64,000 nucleotides of DNA from Actinobacteria bacterium UBA6100 (GTDB taxonomy: Bacteria > Actinomycetota > Coriobacteriia > Anaerosomatales > Anaerosomataceae). The stretch lies in NCBI GenBank assembly GCA_002423585.1, contig DIWS01000015.1, forward strand, positions 124,001 through 188,000, written 5' to 3'. The notes below the pieces were generated by a model. That model searched no databases. It saw only the letters and a list, made by a program, of their open reading frames with translations, and was not told the DNA's origin. Below, piece after piece: positions 17,305 to 26,312 of this stretch (within the stretch, counting starts at the first letter, position 1; each line of letters begins with the position of its first letter). The position numbers and the translations under genes were made by a program.

Positions 17305-17907
17305 ATGAGCGGTCGAGGCGAGGCCACACGACAGCAGCTCCTCGATGCAGCGGAGGGCGTGTTCGCCGAGCGGGGCTACGCGCGCGCCACGACCAAAGAG
17401 ATTGCGAAGGCGGCGGGCGTCTCAGAAGGCACGATCTACCGGCACTTCGCTGACAAGCAACAGCTCTTCCAGGCTGTGTTCATCGATCGCAACGCTGCGA
17501 ACTCAGCCGCAATCACCCAGCTGCCCGATCTCGCCGGCAAGAAGACCGTTCGCGAGAACCTGCTCTTCCTCATCCACGCGATCGAGGATGTTGAGGCGAA
17601 TGTGGCACCGCTTCAAGCCGCCATGTCATCCGACGCGGAGCTCGCGGCCGCGCTGTTCTCGTCTGCGGGGCCGGCGAGGGCGGAGATGCCCGGAGTCGCG
17701 CCGCTGGAGCCGCTCGCGCGCTACCTTGAGGCCGAGCAGAAGCTCGGTCGGGTGCGCGCAGACGTCGACGTGGCACGCGCGGCCTTTGCCCTCTTCGCAA
17801 TCCCGTTCGCCGCAGTCATGACCGGACGCATGGCCCGCGCTGCCGGTGTGCCGGGCGACGTGGACATGGTCGGTGCGGTCGATGTGGTGCTCAAGGGGAT
17901 CGAGTAG
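17305..17907 (+). CDS. TetR-family repressor of the ABC operon
   Basis: A 200-residue protein with a classic TetR N-terminal helix-turn-helix (RQQLLDAAEGVFAERGYARATTKEIAKAAGVSEGTIYRHFADKQQLF) and a helical ligand-binding C-terminal domain. It is the last gene of the operon it probably controls. Two GTGAG-type palindromes at the operon promoter fit a dimer pair. The inducer is probably a substrate of the exporter, by analogy with other TetR-ABC pairs. Confidence 0.88.
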   Translation: MSGRGEATRQQLLDAAEGVFAERGYARATTKEIAKAAGVSEGTIYRHFADKQQLFQAVFIDRNAANSAAITQLPDLAGKKTVRENLLFLIHAIEDVEANVAPLQAAMSSDAELAAALFSSAGPARAEMPGVAPLEPLARYLEAEQKLGRVRADVDVARAAFALFAIPFAAVMTGRMARAAGVPGDVDMVGAVDVVLKGIE

Positions 17908-17958
17908 GGTAGTCAGACGGCTTCAATCGACTGGGCTGCATGAGCAGGTCGATTTCCC

Positions 17959-18300
17959 GTGAAACGCCTCGGGTTTGACAGAGGCACTCACGCTGGGACT
18001 CGCCCCAGAGTTGTTGCCCGATTTGTTGCCCAAATACCTGGTACTTGTTGGTACTCGTTGGTACCTATTGGGACTCACCGCAGCTCCTGAGTACCAACAA
18101 GCACCAAGTAGCACCAACTAGCACAAGCACAACTAGGATTCGAATTCCCTTGGGGGCACCAAGAAACCCCAGGTCAGAGGCCTGGAATTCCCTGTTGCGT
18201 GCGTGAAATCGGGCTACAATTGTCTCTTGGGGCGAGAGCCGAGATGGGACAATACCGCAGCTCAGCGGCCATTTCGGCCCGATTTGTCGCCAAACATCCC
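17959..18300 (+). repeat. att-like repeat, copy D
   Basis: Contains GTGAAACGCC, GAGTTGTTGCCC followed by GATTTGTTGCCC (18008-18031), the inverted-repeat arms, the 27-bp core (18135-18161) and a partly decayed right flank that keeps GAAATCGGGCTACAA. It separates the toxin-antitoxin/exporter cassette from the redox cassette. I see no gene in 17908-18567. Confidence 0.8.
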
Positions 18301-18567
18301 GGTCTTGTTTGTCCATCGAAACGCTGACCACTGGGGCGCGGACGTTTCCTGGGGTCCTCGGAGCGGGGAATACCGCTGGACTCCCGCTAGGGCTGCGCGC
18401 ATCCGCCGCTCGGATAGGGCGGCCGCTATCTCCTCGCTGAGCATGCGCCCACGGTCGGCACGCGGTTGACGTCAGGACCGCCATGCAAGCGACCTCGCTT
18501 GTTATACTCCACCGCAGGGGACCGCGAAGACGATAGCTGGCCAGGTCGCGGCGCGAGGGAGACCCAT

Positions 18568-19908
18568 ATGCGGCTCATCATGCGTGGCGTGTTCTGGTTC
18601 GGGTTGTACCTGACGATCATCCTGACGCCACTCGTACTGGGTGTCATCTTCTTGGATCCGAGCCAGGCAGCCAGTCCGCTCATCTACCTTTCAGCAGCAG
18701 CGGGCTACGTTGCCCTGGCGCTCATGGCCACCGAGCTCGCCCTCGTATCCCGACTGCGCGGGGTCGCGGGTGCTTTCGGGATAGACTCACTGCTCCAATT
18801 CCACCGCCAGATCGGCATCGCAGCCATGGCGTTCGCCTCGGCACATCCGATTCTCCTCGTGGCCGATCGTTCATACACCATGAAACTGTTGGTGCCATCG
18901 GCAACCTCTCCGTGGTCCGTGAACATCGGCATCGCTGCTTTCGTGCTCGCAGCACTGGTCGTCGGGCTGTCGGTGTACCGTCGCCTGATGCGTATGTCGT
19001 ACGAGCTGTGGCACCTGACCCACGGCATCTTTTCCGTCCTGCTGATCGGCTTCGCCGCCGCACACATCCTGAGCATCGGGCGGTTCGCGGCAGCGCCCAT
19101 CATGCAAACGCTGCTGATCGTCTACCTCCTCTTCTTCATCGGGATGTTTCTGGGCTACCGGCTGATCAGACCGCTCTCGCTGAGAGGCCTGCCGTGGGAG
19201 GTCGTGGAGAACCGCACGGAACACGGTAAGTCGCACACTCTGATACTACGACCGGTCGGTCATGAGGGTTTCCGGTTCGAGCCCGGCCAGTTCGCCTGGA
19301 TCGGATTCGGCCGCGGTCCGCTGAGCACCGACAAGCACCCGATCTCATTTTCCTCCAACGGCGACATCCCCAATGATGACGGCGCAATCGCCTTCACCAT
19401 CAAGGAGCTTGGTGATTGGTCCGCGGAGGTGGTACCCCGTGTCAAGGTGGGAGCAACCGCCTGGGTGGACGGTCCACACGGCGTGTTCACCATCGACCGT
19501 GAGCAAGGGGCCGGATACGTCCTCATCGGCGGCGGGGTCGGCATTACGCCGCTCTACTCCATGCTCCAAGCCCTTGAGACGCGCGCCGACACACGACCTG
19601 TCTTCATCTTCCACGCAGCCAACGACTTCGAGGACCTGACCTTCCGCGAAGAACTCGCGGCAGCTGCCGAGCGCATGCCCTCGCTCACACTCGTGACAGT
19701 CCTGCTGCGCGCGGATGACGCCTGGACGGGTGAGCGCGGCTTCGTCACAGCAGAAACCCTCACGCGCTATCTCCCACCAACGATCTACCGACACTTCCAG
19801 TACTTCATCTGCGGTCCGACTCCGCTTATGGACGCAATGGAGGACGTTCTGCCGAGGATCGGCGTACCAGCCGAACTGATCCACACCGAGCGCTTTGACA
19901 TGGTGTAG
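18568..19908 (+). CDS. Ferric-reductase-like transmembrane flavocytochrome (heme b, FAD, NAD(P)H)
   Basis: A 446-residue protein with about six N-terminal helices forming a ferric-reductase-like domain. Candidate heme ligands are in FHRQIGIAAMAFASAHP and LWHLTHGIFSVL...AAHIL. A ferredoxin-NADP reductase-type module follows: FAD motif HPISFSSN, NAD(P) motif GGGVGITPLYSML and C-terminal FICGPTPLMDAMEDVL. It would move electrons from NAD(P)H across the membrane. The multiheme cytochrome gene begins 9 bp downstream, so the pair looks like a trans-membrane reductase. Start ATG 18568 with GAGGGAG. It is cassette-borne, between att copies D and E. Confidence 0.85.
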   Translation: MRLIMRGVFWFGLYLTIILTPLVLGVIFLDPSQAASPLIYLSAAAGYVALALMATELALVSRLRGVAGAFGIDSLLQFHRQIGIAAMAFASAHPILLVADRSYTMKLLVPSATSPWSVNIGIAAFVLAALVVGLSVYRRLMRMSYELWHLTHGIFSVLLIGFAAAHILSIGRFAAAPIMQTLLIVYLLFFIGMFLGYRLIRPLSLRGLPWEVVENRTEHGKSHTLILRPVGHEGFRFEPGQFAWIGFGRGPLSTDKHPISFSSNGDIPNDDGAIAFTIKELGDWSAEVVPRVKVGATAWVDGPHGVFTIDREQGAGYVLIGGGVGITPLYSMLQALETRADTRPVFIFHAANDFEDLTFREELAAAAERMPSLTLVTVLLRADDAWTGERGFVTAETLTRYLPPTIYRHFQYFICGPTPLMDAMEDVLPRIGVPAELIHTERFDMV

Positions 19909-19917
19909 GGAGATACT

Positions 19918-20514
19918 ATGAACCACCGCGTCGTGACAGCGGTCGTTACAGGCATCCTGGCGCTGTTCGTTGCCGCCATCGCGCTGTTCGCCAGCACGGC
20001 CTCTTCCATTGCGCCGACCAAAGCCGAGGCAGGCGCACCGGCCAATCCTCATCCGCCATCAGGAGAGACCGAGGCGTGCGGGGACTGTCATGCCGCCGAG
20101 CAGGACAGCATTCCGGCGACGCACCGCTCATTCAGCCTGAAGACCTGCGGGTCGTGCCATGTCCCGTCCAAAGCTGTCCGCGTCCCGCACTCGATCGCAA
20201 TGGGCAGCAGCCGCTGCCCCCTCTGTCATGGCGAGCCGGCACGTGATTTCGGCATGCCTAAGGGCCACCTGCTGTACGAGACCGATGAGTGCCTGCTGTG
20301 TCACCCCGTCAACTCCGACAAAGCGGGCATCGAACCCGCCGCCGCTGGCCTCTCGAAGAGCCCTGCCGACTCGAGACCGCATGCCGCAGACGGCATGTTC
20401 GAGGATTGCGACTACTGTCATCACGTCGAGGCAAGGAGCACACTGCCCGAAAACCATCGTGACTTCGGGCTGGATACGTGCGCTGACTGCCACGGCGGTG
20501 ACCAAACCGAGTAG
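19918..20514 (+). CDS. Secreted hexaheme c-type cytochrome
   Basis: A 198-residue protein with an N-terminal signal or anchor helix (VVTAVVTGILALFVAAIALFAS) and six CxxCH motifs: CGDCH, CGSCH, CPLCH, CLLCH, CDYCH and CADCH. Many distal His residues suit bis-His ligation. It follows the flavocytochrome reductase gene closely and would accept its electrons outside the membrane, possibly for metal or other extracellular reduction. The heme count is read directly; the acceptor is inference. Confidence 0.88.
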   Translation: MNHRVVTAVVTGILALFVAAIALFASTASSIAPTKAEAGAPANPHPPSGETEACGDCHAAEQDSIPATHRSFSLKTCGSCHVPSKAVRVPHSIAMGSSRCPLCHGEPARDFGMPKGHLLYETDECLLCHPVNSDKAGIEPAAAGLSKSPADSRPHAADGMFEDCDYCHHVEARSTLPENHRDFGLDTCADCHGGDQTE

Positions 20515-20574
20515 CACGTGTTCAACAGGCTCGATGGAGCCCGCGGAAATGGAAGGGGTCCCTCCCTCTCGGAA

Positions 20575-20778
20575 GTGGAACGCCCCGGGTTTGACGGAGG
20601 CTCTTCGGTCGGGATCGCCCCCCGGATTTGTCGCCCGATTTGTCGCCCAAATACATGGTGACTGTTGGTACTCGTTGGTACCTATTGGGACTCGCCGCAG
20701 CTCCGCTGTGCCAACGCGTCCCAACGAGTCCCAATAGTCACAAGCACAATCAGGATTCGAATTCACTTGGGGGCACCA
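20575..20778 (+). repeat. att-like repeat, copy E (outer junction)
   Basis: Has tandem GATTTGTCGCCC units (20625-20648), both inverted-repeat arms and the core (20752-20778, one mismatch to the others). Immediately after the core the similarity to the other copies stops. This marks the right edge of the integrated array. No gene is seen in 20515-20886. Confidence 0.82.
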
Positions 20779-20886
20779 GAGTATTCGTGAGCTCCTCTGC
20801 GCGAATGCCCATCCCTCGGGCGCGCCACGATCCCACCGGCATCCTGGACGTGCGGGCTCTCCCGCGTCCGGGGGTAAGAACCCCTC

Positions 20887-21102
20887 ATGACCACGCCGGA
20901 TGACATCCCCGCCGAATCGCCCCCCGCTGCCGCCCGTCCCGCTCGGGGCCGGCGCGGTTGCCTCACGGTCGTTCTCGGCGTCCTCACGGTCCTCGTGGGC
21001 ATCCCGATGTTGGTCTGCCCCGGCCCGGGGATAGCTGTCGTGGGCGCCGGCATCGGCATGATCGCTGTCGGCCTCGGTATCCGGACGGAGGAGAAGCACT
21101 GA
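20887..21102 (+). CDS. PGPGW-type small membrane protein
   Basis: A 71-residue protein with an Arg-rich cytoplasmic N-terminus and two closely spaced hydrophobic segments around CPGPGIAVVGAGIGMIAVGLGI. This matches the small PGPGW-like transmembrane family of actinobacteria, whose function is unknown. Its stop shares a base with the ATG of the next gene (TGATG), so translation is probably coupled to the SRPBCC protein. Confidence 0.7.
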   Translation: MTTPDDIPAESPPAAARPARGRRGCLTVVLGVLTVLVGIPMLVCPGPGIAVVGAGIGMIAVGLGIRTEEKH

Positions 21103-21521
21103 TGCAAGCGCGCGCGAGCGTGTTGATCGACTGCCCAGTGGAGACTGCATTCGCGTTCATCGCGGACACCGCCAACGATCGCGCGTGGCGGAGCCACCTC
21201 GACTCGTCCCGCGGTCGCGCCACCGCGGTTGGGGACCGGATCTCGCAGACCTACTCGTACCAGGGCAAGGGCAAGTCGGTGGAACTCGAGGTCAGCGAGT
21301 TCGAGCCGCCCGAACGGCTCGGCTACGTGATCCACGAGCCGGCACGAGCACGGATGTCCTTCCATTGTCGCCCGGACGGTACGGCCACCCGGGTGAGTGT
21401 CACGATCTCCGCCAACCTGAGCGGCCCCATCGCGCTGTTCGAGGGCCGAGCCCAGAAAGAGGCGGACAAGCTGCTCAAGACCGATCTCGATCGGCTGAAG
21501 CGAGCGCTGGAGCAGAAGTGA
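21102..21521 (+). CDS. SRPBCC-family protein
   Basis: A 139-residue protein with the polyketide-cyclase/START-like pattern: the first strand RASVLIDCPVETAFAFIADTANDRAWRSHL, a central antiparallel sheet (SVELEVSEFEPPERLGYVIHEP) and a long C-terminal helix. Such proteins bind hydrophobic ligands in a deep cavity. It is coupled to the PGPGW protein and followed by a second similar protein. The ligand is unknown. Confidence 0.8.
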   Translation: MQARASVLIDCPVETAFAFIADTANDRAWRSHLDSSRGRATAVGDRISQTYSYQGKGKSVELEVSEFEPPERLGYVIHEPARARMSFHCRPDGTATRVSVTISANLSGPIALFEGRAQKEADKLLKTDLDRLKRALEQK

Positions 21522-21548
21522 CCGGGACAGGGTGGGGGGCGGTTCGAC

Positions 21549-21929
21549 GTGCGTGTGAACTCGAGCGTCTACATCGGGCGTCCCGTCGATGAGGTCTTCG
21601 CCTACATGGCCGACCCCGGCGATGGTCTCGGCACCCACGTTCGTGAAGCCCTCGCGAATCAAGGCCGGATCACCGGCGTCAATCTGGAAGTGACCGAGTC
21701 CGAGTTGAACCGGCGTATCTGCTTCCGCGCGCGCGGAAGCGCGCGTGCCCACGGCTGCTACGAACTCGGCTCCGATGGGCCCGGCACGCTCCTCTCGCTC
21801 TCGGTCACCGTCGAACTCAAGGGCGACGACTCGATGCTGGAGCGCTACGTTCGGCAGGCTGTTGAGCTAGCCGCCGAGGCGGACCTTGCGCAACTCCGAC
21901 AGACCCTTGAGCCATCGGCCGGTGGGTGA
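21549..21929 (+). CDS. SRPBCC-like protein, second copy
   Basis: A 126-residue protein starting at GTG 21549 after a G-rich RBS. It opens MRVNSSVYIGRPVDEVFAYMADPGDG, like the preceding SRPBCC protein, and ends in the same kind of helix (LERYVRQAVELAAEADLAQLRQTLE). It is probably a paralogue arising by duplication, and the two may form a heterodimer. Three genes (20887-21929) appear to be one operon. Function unknown. Confidence 0.7.
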   Translation: MRVNSSVYIGRPVDEVFAYMADPGDGLGTHVREALANQGRITGVNLEVTESELNRRICFRARGSARAHGCYELGSDGPGTLLSLSVTVELKGDDSMLERYVRQAVELAAEADLAQLRQTLEPSAGG

Positions 21930-22058
21930 CATCCGTGTCATGGCTATGCGAAGAAGACCCGCCGATTGATACTATGTTGAGCAGCGTCATGCACGGCCGG
22001 CATCCGTGCTCCGATGAAGCCCGCCTGTGTCCAGGTGGCCGTTGAGAGGCAACGCGTG

Positions 22059-23078
22059 ATGCGTCGACCGCACGGGTCCCTTTCTGCGGGGGTGGCGACC
22101 ATCCTCGTGTGCTGTGCACTGCTCGCCCCCCTGGCCGGGTGTGGTGACGGTCAGGCGACTGCGCCTGAGGACATGCGGCAGGTCACCCTCGGCGTAAGTG
22201 GCGAAGCGCTCGATTCACTCGCGTACATCGCTGCAGGCGAAGGGTTCTTTGAGCAGGAAGGCCTTGACGTCGAGTTGGTCGAGTTCGAGAGTGCACAGAC
22301 CGCACTCGAGGCGATGCTCGCCGGGGACATCGGCGCCGCGCTCTGTGCGGATACACCCATCGTCATGGCGGCCGTCCAGGGCAAGCCGTTCCGTATCATC
22401 ACGACCATCGGTACGCATGCCAACGACATCAAGATCGTGGCACGAGCGAGTGCGGGCATCACAGAGCCGGCGGACCTCCGGGGCAAGCGTGTCGGGACAC
22501 GTCAGGGCACCGCGGCGAACTTCTTCTTGCATACCGTCTTGGTGAAGTACGCTCTGGCGGACTCCGATGTTCAGTTCACCTACGACACGTTCGAGAACGT
22601 GACGGCGGCGCTGATCGCGGGCGAGATCGATGCGGCAGCCCTTCGGCAGCCGTTCATCTCCCAGCTGGAAGACGCGCTTGGCCGCGACTTCGTGCTGTTC
22701 GAGGAAGAAGGACTGTACGAGAAGACGATGAGTCTGTGCGTCCGTAGTGGGCAGGGGAAGCTGGACCCCGAGATCGAAGAGCGGCTCGTTCGAGCGTTCA
22801 TCGCCGCCGAGGACGCGAGCGTGACCGATGACACCGGTCGTCTCAAGACAGAGGTTGCCGAGGCGATGGGTGTACCGGCGGAGGACCTCTGCGACTGCAT
22901 CATCGTCCACGGAAGCGTCGGCCTCAGGCAGTCGCTGCTGCTCGGATTCGAGGATCAGGCCCGATGGGCGATCGGATCGGGTCATGTGAGCGCACCCGAG
23001 GTGCTGGACATGCTCTCGATCATCGACACCACCGTACTGGACGCTATCGCGCCCGACCGGGTGACGGTCATCAGGTGA
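22059..23078 (+). CDS. NMT1/SsuA-like substrate-binding lipoprotein linked to a histidine kinase
   Basis: A periplasmic-type binding protein with lipoprotein signal (LVCCALLAPLAGC). It has the NMT1/THI5-SsuA pattern: LGVSGEALDSLAYIAAGEGFFEQEGLDVELVEF, then ADLRGKRVGTRQGTAANFFLHTVL and IDAAALRQPFISQLEDALG. No ABC permease or ATPase is nearby. It overlaps the histidine kinase by GTGA. It may therefore present a ligand to the kinase sensor domain rather than to a transporter. ATG 22059 is preferred over ATG 22014 because the signal peptide then starts normally. Length is 339 residues. Confidence 0.8.
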   Translation: MRRPHGSLSAGVATILVCCALLAPLAGCGDGQATAPEDMRQVTLGVSGEALDSLAYIAAGEGFFEQEGLDVELVEFESAQTALEAMLAGDIGAALCADTPIVMAAVQGKPFRIITTIGTHANDIKIVARASAGITEPADLRGKRVGTRQGTAANFFLHTVLVKYALADSDVQFTYDTFENVTAALIAGEIDAAALRQPFISQLEDALGRDFVLFEEEGLYEKTMSLCVRSGQGKLDPEIEERLVRAFIAAEDASVTDDTGRLKTEVAEAMGVPAEDLCDCIIVHGSVGLRQSLLLGFEDQARWAIGSGHVSAPEVLDMLSIIDTTVLDAIAPDRVTVIR

Positions 23079-24667
23079 AGATATCCACCCGCATCAGGCT
23101 GAGCACGGTCTTCGTGGTGATCATCGCGATGGCGGCAGGTGGAACACTGCTGATCGGCTTGCGATCGGTCGACCTGGCACTGATTCGAGGTGAGCGGGCC
23201 ACCGAGGTGCTCACGGGCGTCTTCGAGCTCTCCATGCTCACCACGGATTACCTCGCCAATCGCGAGCCTCGTGCGCAGGCGCAGTGGCAGGACCAGCACG
23301 CATCGCTCGAAGCGCTGCTCTCGGAGACCGAGGTGAGTGACGGCGATCAGGCCGTCATGACCCGTCTGGAGGACAATCTCGAGGTGGCGCGCGAGACCTT
23401 CGCGGAGATCGTCGCAACGCACGAACTGCCCCATGTGACGGAGGAAGACGAGGCGGTCGCCCACGAGTACGAGCAGCGCCTGACATCCCGGTTGCTCGTG
23501 GTCATGCAGTCGATTGTCACCGACACGGTTCTTCTTGAGCGACACGCCGTCGAAGAAGCTCGCTCGGCGCAGCGGACCACCATCATCGTCGTGATGGTGG
23601 TCTCCGCCATCGGCGTCCTCACGATGGTACTCATCGGTATCTCCACCAACCGCACGATCGTCGTCCCGCTGGAGACGCTCCGAAACAGCGCCGCGCGTGT
23701 CGGTCGGGGCAACCTCGACGTGCGTAGTGGCATCGAGTCGCTCGATGAGGTGGGCGAATTCGCGATGGCCTTCGACAGCATGATCCAGAACCTGCAACAG
23801 TCGCACATCATGCTGGAGATGGAGAACGCCGAGCGCAGGCGCGCCGAGCGGGCCTTGAGCCAGTATCGCGACCACCTCGAGCAGACCGTACAGGATCGCA
23901 CGAGCGAGCTCACGATGGTGAACGAAGACCTGCAGCGTGCCACGCGGGCCAAGGACGACTTCCTCGCCTCGATGAGCCACGAGTTGCGCACTCCGCTGAA
24001 CTCGGTCATCGGCTTCACCGACCTGATGCTCAAGGGCCGCACCGGCGACCTCAATGAGGAGCAGCGTCGTCAGATCGGCATGGTGAACGACGCAGGCCAG
24101 CAGCTGCTCTCGCTCGTCAACGAGGTGCTCGAGCTCAGCCGCATCGATGCCGGGGTGCTCTCCATCGTCGATGCGCCGTTCGACCCCGCCGAGGTGGTCG
24201 GCCGTCTCGTGGAGATGATGGCGCCCGTCGCCGCCGGCAAGGGCCTGCAGCTCGGTTGGACAGCGGATGACGACGTGCCGCACGAGATGGTGTCGGACCG
24301 TGGTCGCCTCGACCAGATCCTGCTCAATCTGATCGGCAATGCGATCAAGTTCACTGCGCAGGGCAGCGTGGAGGTGACCGTCGGTTCCGACGGTCAGGGT
24401 GCGATCGCCTTCTCGGTCATGGACAGTGGGATCGGCATCGCCCCCGGAGACTTCGAGCTGATCTTCGAGCACTTCCATCAGGTGCATACAGGCCCGACGG
24501 GCGAGGCCGGTGCGGGGCTCGGGCTGTCGATATCGCGGCGGCTCGCCGAGGCTCTCGGCGGCACACTCACGGTCGTGAGCGAGGTGGGTCAGGGTTCCAC
24601 GTTCACCCTCACGCTGCCGGTGGAGCGGGTGAGCGGCGAGTCTGGCGTGACTGAAGCCGAGGACTGA
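23075..24667 (+). CDS. Membrane sensor histidine kinase
   Basis: A 530-residue kinase. TM1 is VFVVIIAMAAGGTLLIGL and an about 140-residue extracellular helical domain follows. TM2 is TIIVVMVVSAIGVLTMVLIGI, leading to HAMP, a coiled coil, then HisKA with SHELRTPLN (His302) and HATPase_c with LIGNAIKFT, DSGIGI and GAGLGLSISRR. The GTG start overlaps the stop of the binding-protein gene, implying that the two are made together. No response regulator is adjacent. Likely input is the ligand-loaded binding protein; that is inference from gene order. Confidence 0.88.
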   Translation: MKISTRIRLSTVFVVIIAMAAGGTLLIGLRSVDLALIRGERATEVLTGVFELSMLTTDYLANREPRAQAQWQDQHASLEALLSETEVSDGDQAVMTRLEDNLEVARETFAEIVATHELPHVTEEDEAVAHEYEQRLTSRLLVVMQSIVTDTVLLERHAVEEARSAQRTTIIVVMVVSAIGVLTMVLIGISTNRTIVVPLETLRNSAARVGRGNLDVRSGIESLDEVGEFAMAFDSMIQNLQQSHIMLEMENAERRRAERALSQYRDHLEQTVQDRTSELTMVNEDLQRATRAKDDFLASMSHELRTPLNSVIGFTDLMLKGRTGDLNEEQRRQIGMVNDAGQQLLSLVNEVLELSRIDAGVLSIVDAPFDPAEVVGRLVEMMAPVAAGKGLQLGWTADDDVPHEMVSDRGRLDQILLNLIGNAIKFTAQGSVEVTVGSDGQGAIAFSVMDSGIGIAPGDFELIFEHFHQVHTGPTGEAGAGLGLSISRRLAEALGGTLTVVSEVGQGSTFTLTLPVERVSGESGVTEAED

Positions 24668-24869
24668 GGCGCGCGGCTTGCTGGAGCAGACGGGTGCACT
24701 CCCGTCGCTACCCCCCCCGCCGTCGACCACGGTGGTCGAGCGTGACAGCGTGATCACCAGACTCGCCGATGTCCACACGTACGAGGGCATGGGATTCAGT
24801 CTCGGACAGTAGGTCCAGGCTCGGCAGTGCCATCGTGTGTGCTGCTACAATGACCCTCGCACCACATCC

Positions 24870-24944
24870 GGGCGATTAACTCAGCGGGAGAGTGCCTCCC
24901 TTACAAGGAGGAAGTCGGGGGTTCAAATCCCTCATCGCCCACCA
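24870..24944 (+). tRNA. tRNA-Val (anticodon TAC)
   Basis: The acceptor stem GGGCGAT (24870-24876) pairs with ATCGCCC (24934-24940). The anticodon stem CCTCC/GGAGG encloses CTTACAA, with anticodon TAC at 24902-24904. The T-arm is GGGGGTTCAAATCCCTC. The discriminator is A, and CCA is encoded (24942-24944). The D-arm is short but normal. Confidence 0.95.
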
Positions 24945-24954
24945 GCGAACACGA

Positions 24955-24991
24955 AGGCCCCGCCATCCTCGGTCACCGGAGGGCGGGGCCT
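24955..24991. terminator. Hairpin terminator between tRNA-Val and the cytochrome gene
   Basis: AGGCCCCGCC (24955-24964) pairs perfectly with GGCGGGGCCT (24982-24991) around a 17-nt loop. It sits between convergent units. No long T-run follows on either strand. Confidence 0.55.
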
Positions 24992-25013
24992 CGATCGTTC
25001 GCTGGCCGATGCG

Positions 25014-26180
25014 CTACTGTCCCGCTTCCTGCTGGATGAAGCGGGCCGCGGCTTCGGGACCGCTCACGTGGCATACCGCGCAGTACTTCGGGTCGTGGCA
25101 CTCGAAGCACCCGGTGGCGCCGCCGGTCTTGACCGCGTCGAAATGCTGCTCGATCCAGGGCCGCTCCGGCGTACCCTGCGGATGGTGGCACGCGTTGCAG
25201 AACACGGTGCCTTCCGCCTCCGCTTCGTTGCGGGCGTGGCACTTCGCGCATGAGGCCGGATCGGCGCGTCCGGCGTTGCCATGATCGGTGGCGAACGCGG
25301 CCGGGTGCGGCATCTCCACGCCGTGGCAGTCGGTGCAGAACTGCTTGGCGTGGCAGGTGTAGCAGGTGTTCACGGTCTGCTCGTAGCCCATGTCGAGCGT
25401 CTCGTTCTCCTCGATCTCGTGGAGTCCCTCGGCCCACGTTTCCGCGCTCGTCACCCGCGCGGCCTCTTCGGTGTACGCGGCCGCATGCCCGCCGCTCTCA
25501 CCGAACTCGGCGTACCAGCCCGTCGCGTCGTGGCTCGGCGGGACGAGGTCGAAGTCTGTGGGGTGGCAGGCCGCACACGCCCCCGGCGCGAGCGCGCCGG
25601 CCTCGAGGCTGTGGCAGCGGAAGCACGCGTCCATGCCCATCCAGTCCTCGTGCTTCTTGTCGCCCTCGAGCACGTAGGTGACGTCGTCCTCGGGATGCGC
25701 CACGCGGTTGTGGCACGACACGCATGTGATGCCCCCGGCAGCGTGCGCCGCGTGATCCATGATGATCCCCGCCGAAGGGCTGAGCGTGCGGTTCTCCATC
25801 GTGTGGCACTGCGTGCACTGCTCTTCGGGCATGGCGAACGCGACCGAGTGGTTCTCGTTCATCGGCAGATGGAAGGTGCCGAGGATGGTCGGGATGAGGT
25901 CGGGAGCGACCTCGATCTTCATCAGGATGAAGGTGAGCGGGCTGCCATTCACCGGCTCGTGGCACGCGATGCACGACTGCATCACGTGCGAGCCCTCGTT
26001 GAACGTGAGGGTGTTGTCGTAGTGCACGACGTGGCAGGGCTCCGTGCAGAACCAGTTGGTGGATGTGCCGAGCACGCTGCCGGCGGCGACGAGGGCGATG
26101 GCGATCGCTGCCGTTCCGAGCCATATGACTAGTTGTGGTCGCTTGGCCGGGTTCCGGAACAGATCCTTGAGTCGGGACAT
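25014..26180 (-). CDS. Membrane-anchored 12-heme c-type cytochrome
   Basis: A 388-residue protein with one N-terminal membrane helix (LVIWLGTAAIAIALVAAGSVLG) and a NapC/NrfH-like start. Heme motifs are one unusual CTEPCH (CX3CH) followed by eleven CxxCH motifs: CIACH, CTQCH, CVSCH, CFRCH, CAACH, CYTCH, CTDCH, CAKCH, CNACH, CFECH and CAVCH. It would carry electrons from the quinone pool outward. ATG 26180 has AAGGTGG upstream; GTG 26192 is also in frame. It is a single gene, facing tRNA-Val across a hairpin. The terminal acceptor is unknown. Confidence 0.88.
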   Translation of the reverse strand: MSRLKDLFRNPAKRPQLVIWLGTAAIAIALVAAGSVLGTSTNWFCTEPCHVVHYDNTLTFNEGSHVMQSCIACHEPVNGSPLTFILMKIEVAPDLIPTILGTFHLPMNENHSVAFAMPEEQCTQCHTMENRTLSPSAGIIMDHAAHAAGGITCVSCHNRVAHPEDDVTYVLEGDKKHEDWMGMDACFRCHSLEAGALAPGACAACHPTDFDLVPPSHDATGWYAEFGESGGHAAAYTEEAARVTSAETWAEGLHEIEENETLDMGYEQTVNTCYTCHAKQFCTDCHGVEMPHPAAFATDHGNAGRADPASCAKCHARNEAEAEGTVFCNACHHPQGTPERPWIEQHFDAVKTGGATGCFECHDPKYCAVCHVSGPEAAARFIQQEAGQ

Positions 26181-26312
26181 TCGGATCGCCACCTTGCCGC
26201 TTGAGGTATCCCTGGATCCCAGTGTAGCCGAACCGCGACCGGCACTGTGCAGGGGTGGCGGGAGGCGGGTCGAATTCTACCTCCAGGCACCCACACGAAA
26301 AGGACGCCCGCA

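Noticed and set aside
22982..24790. 602-codon open frame antisense to the binding protein and histidine kinase
   Set aside because: Composition is typical of an antisense high-GC frame, with no family features. The opposite strand encodes clear proteins.
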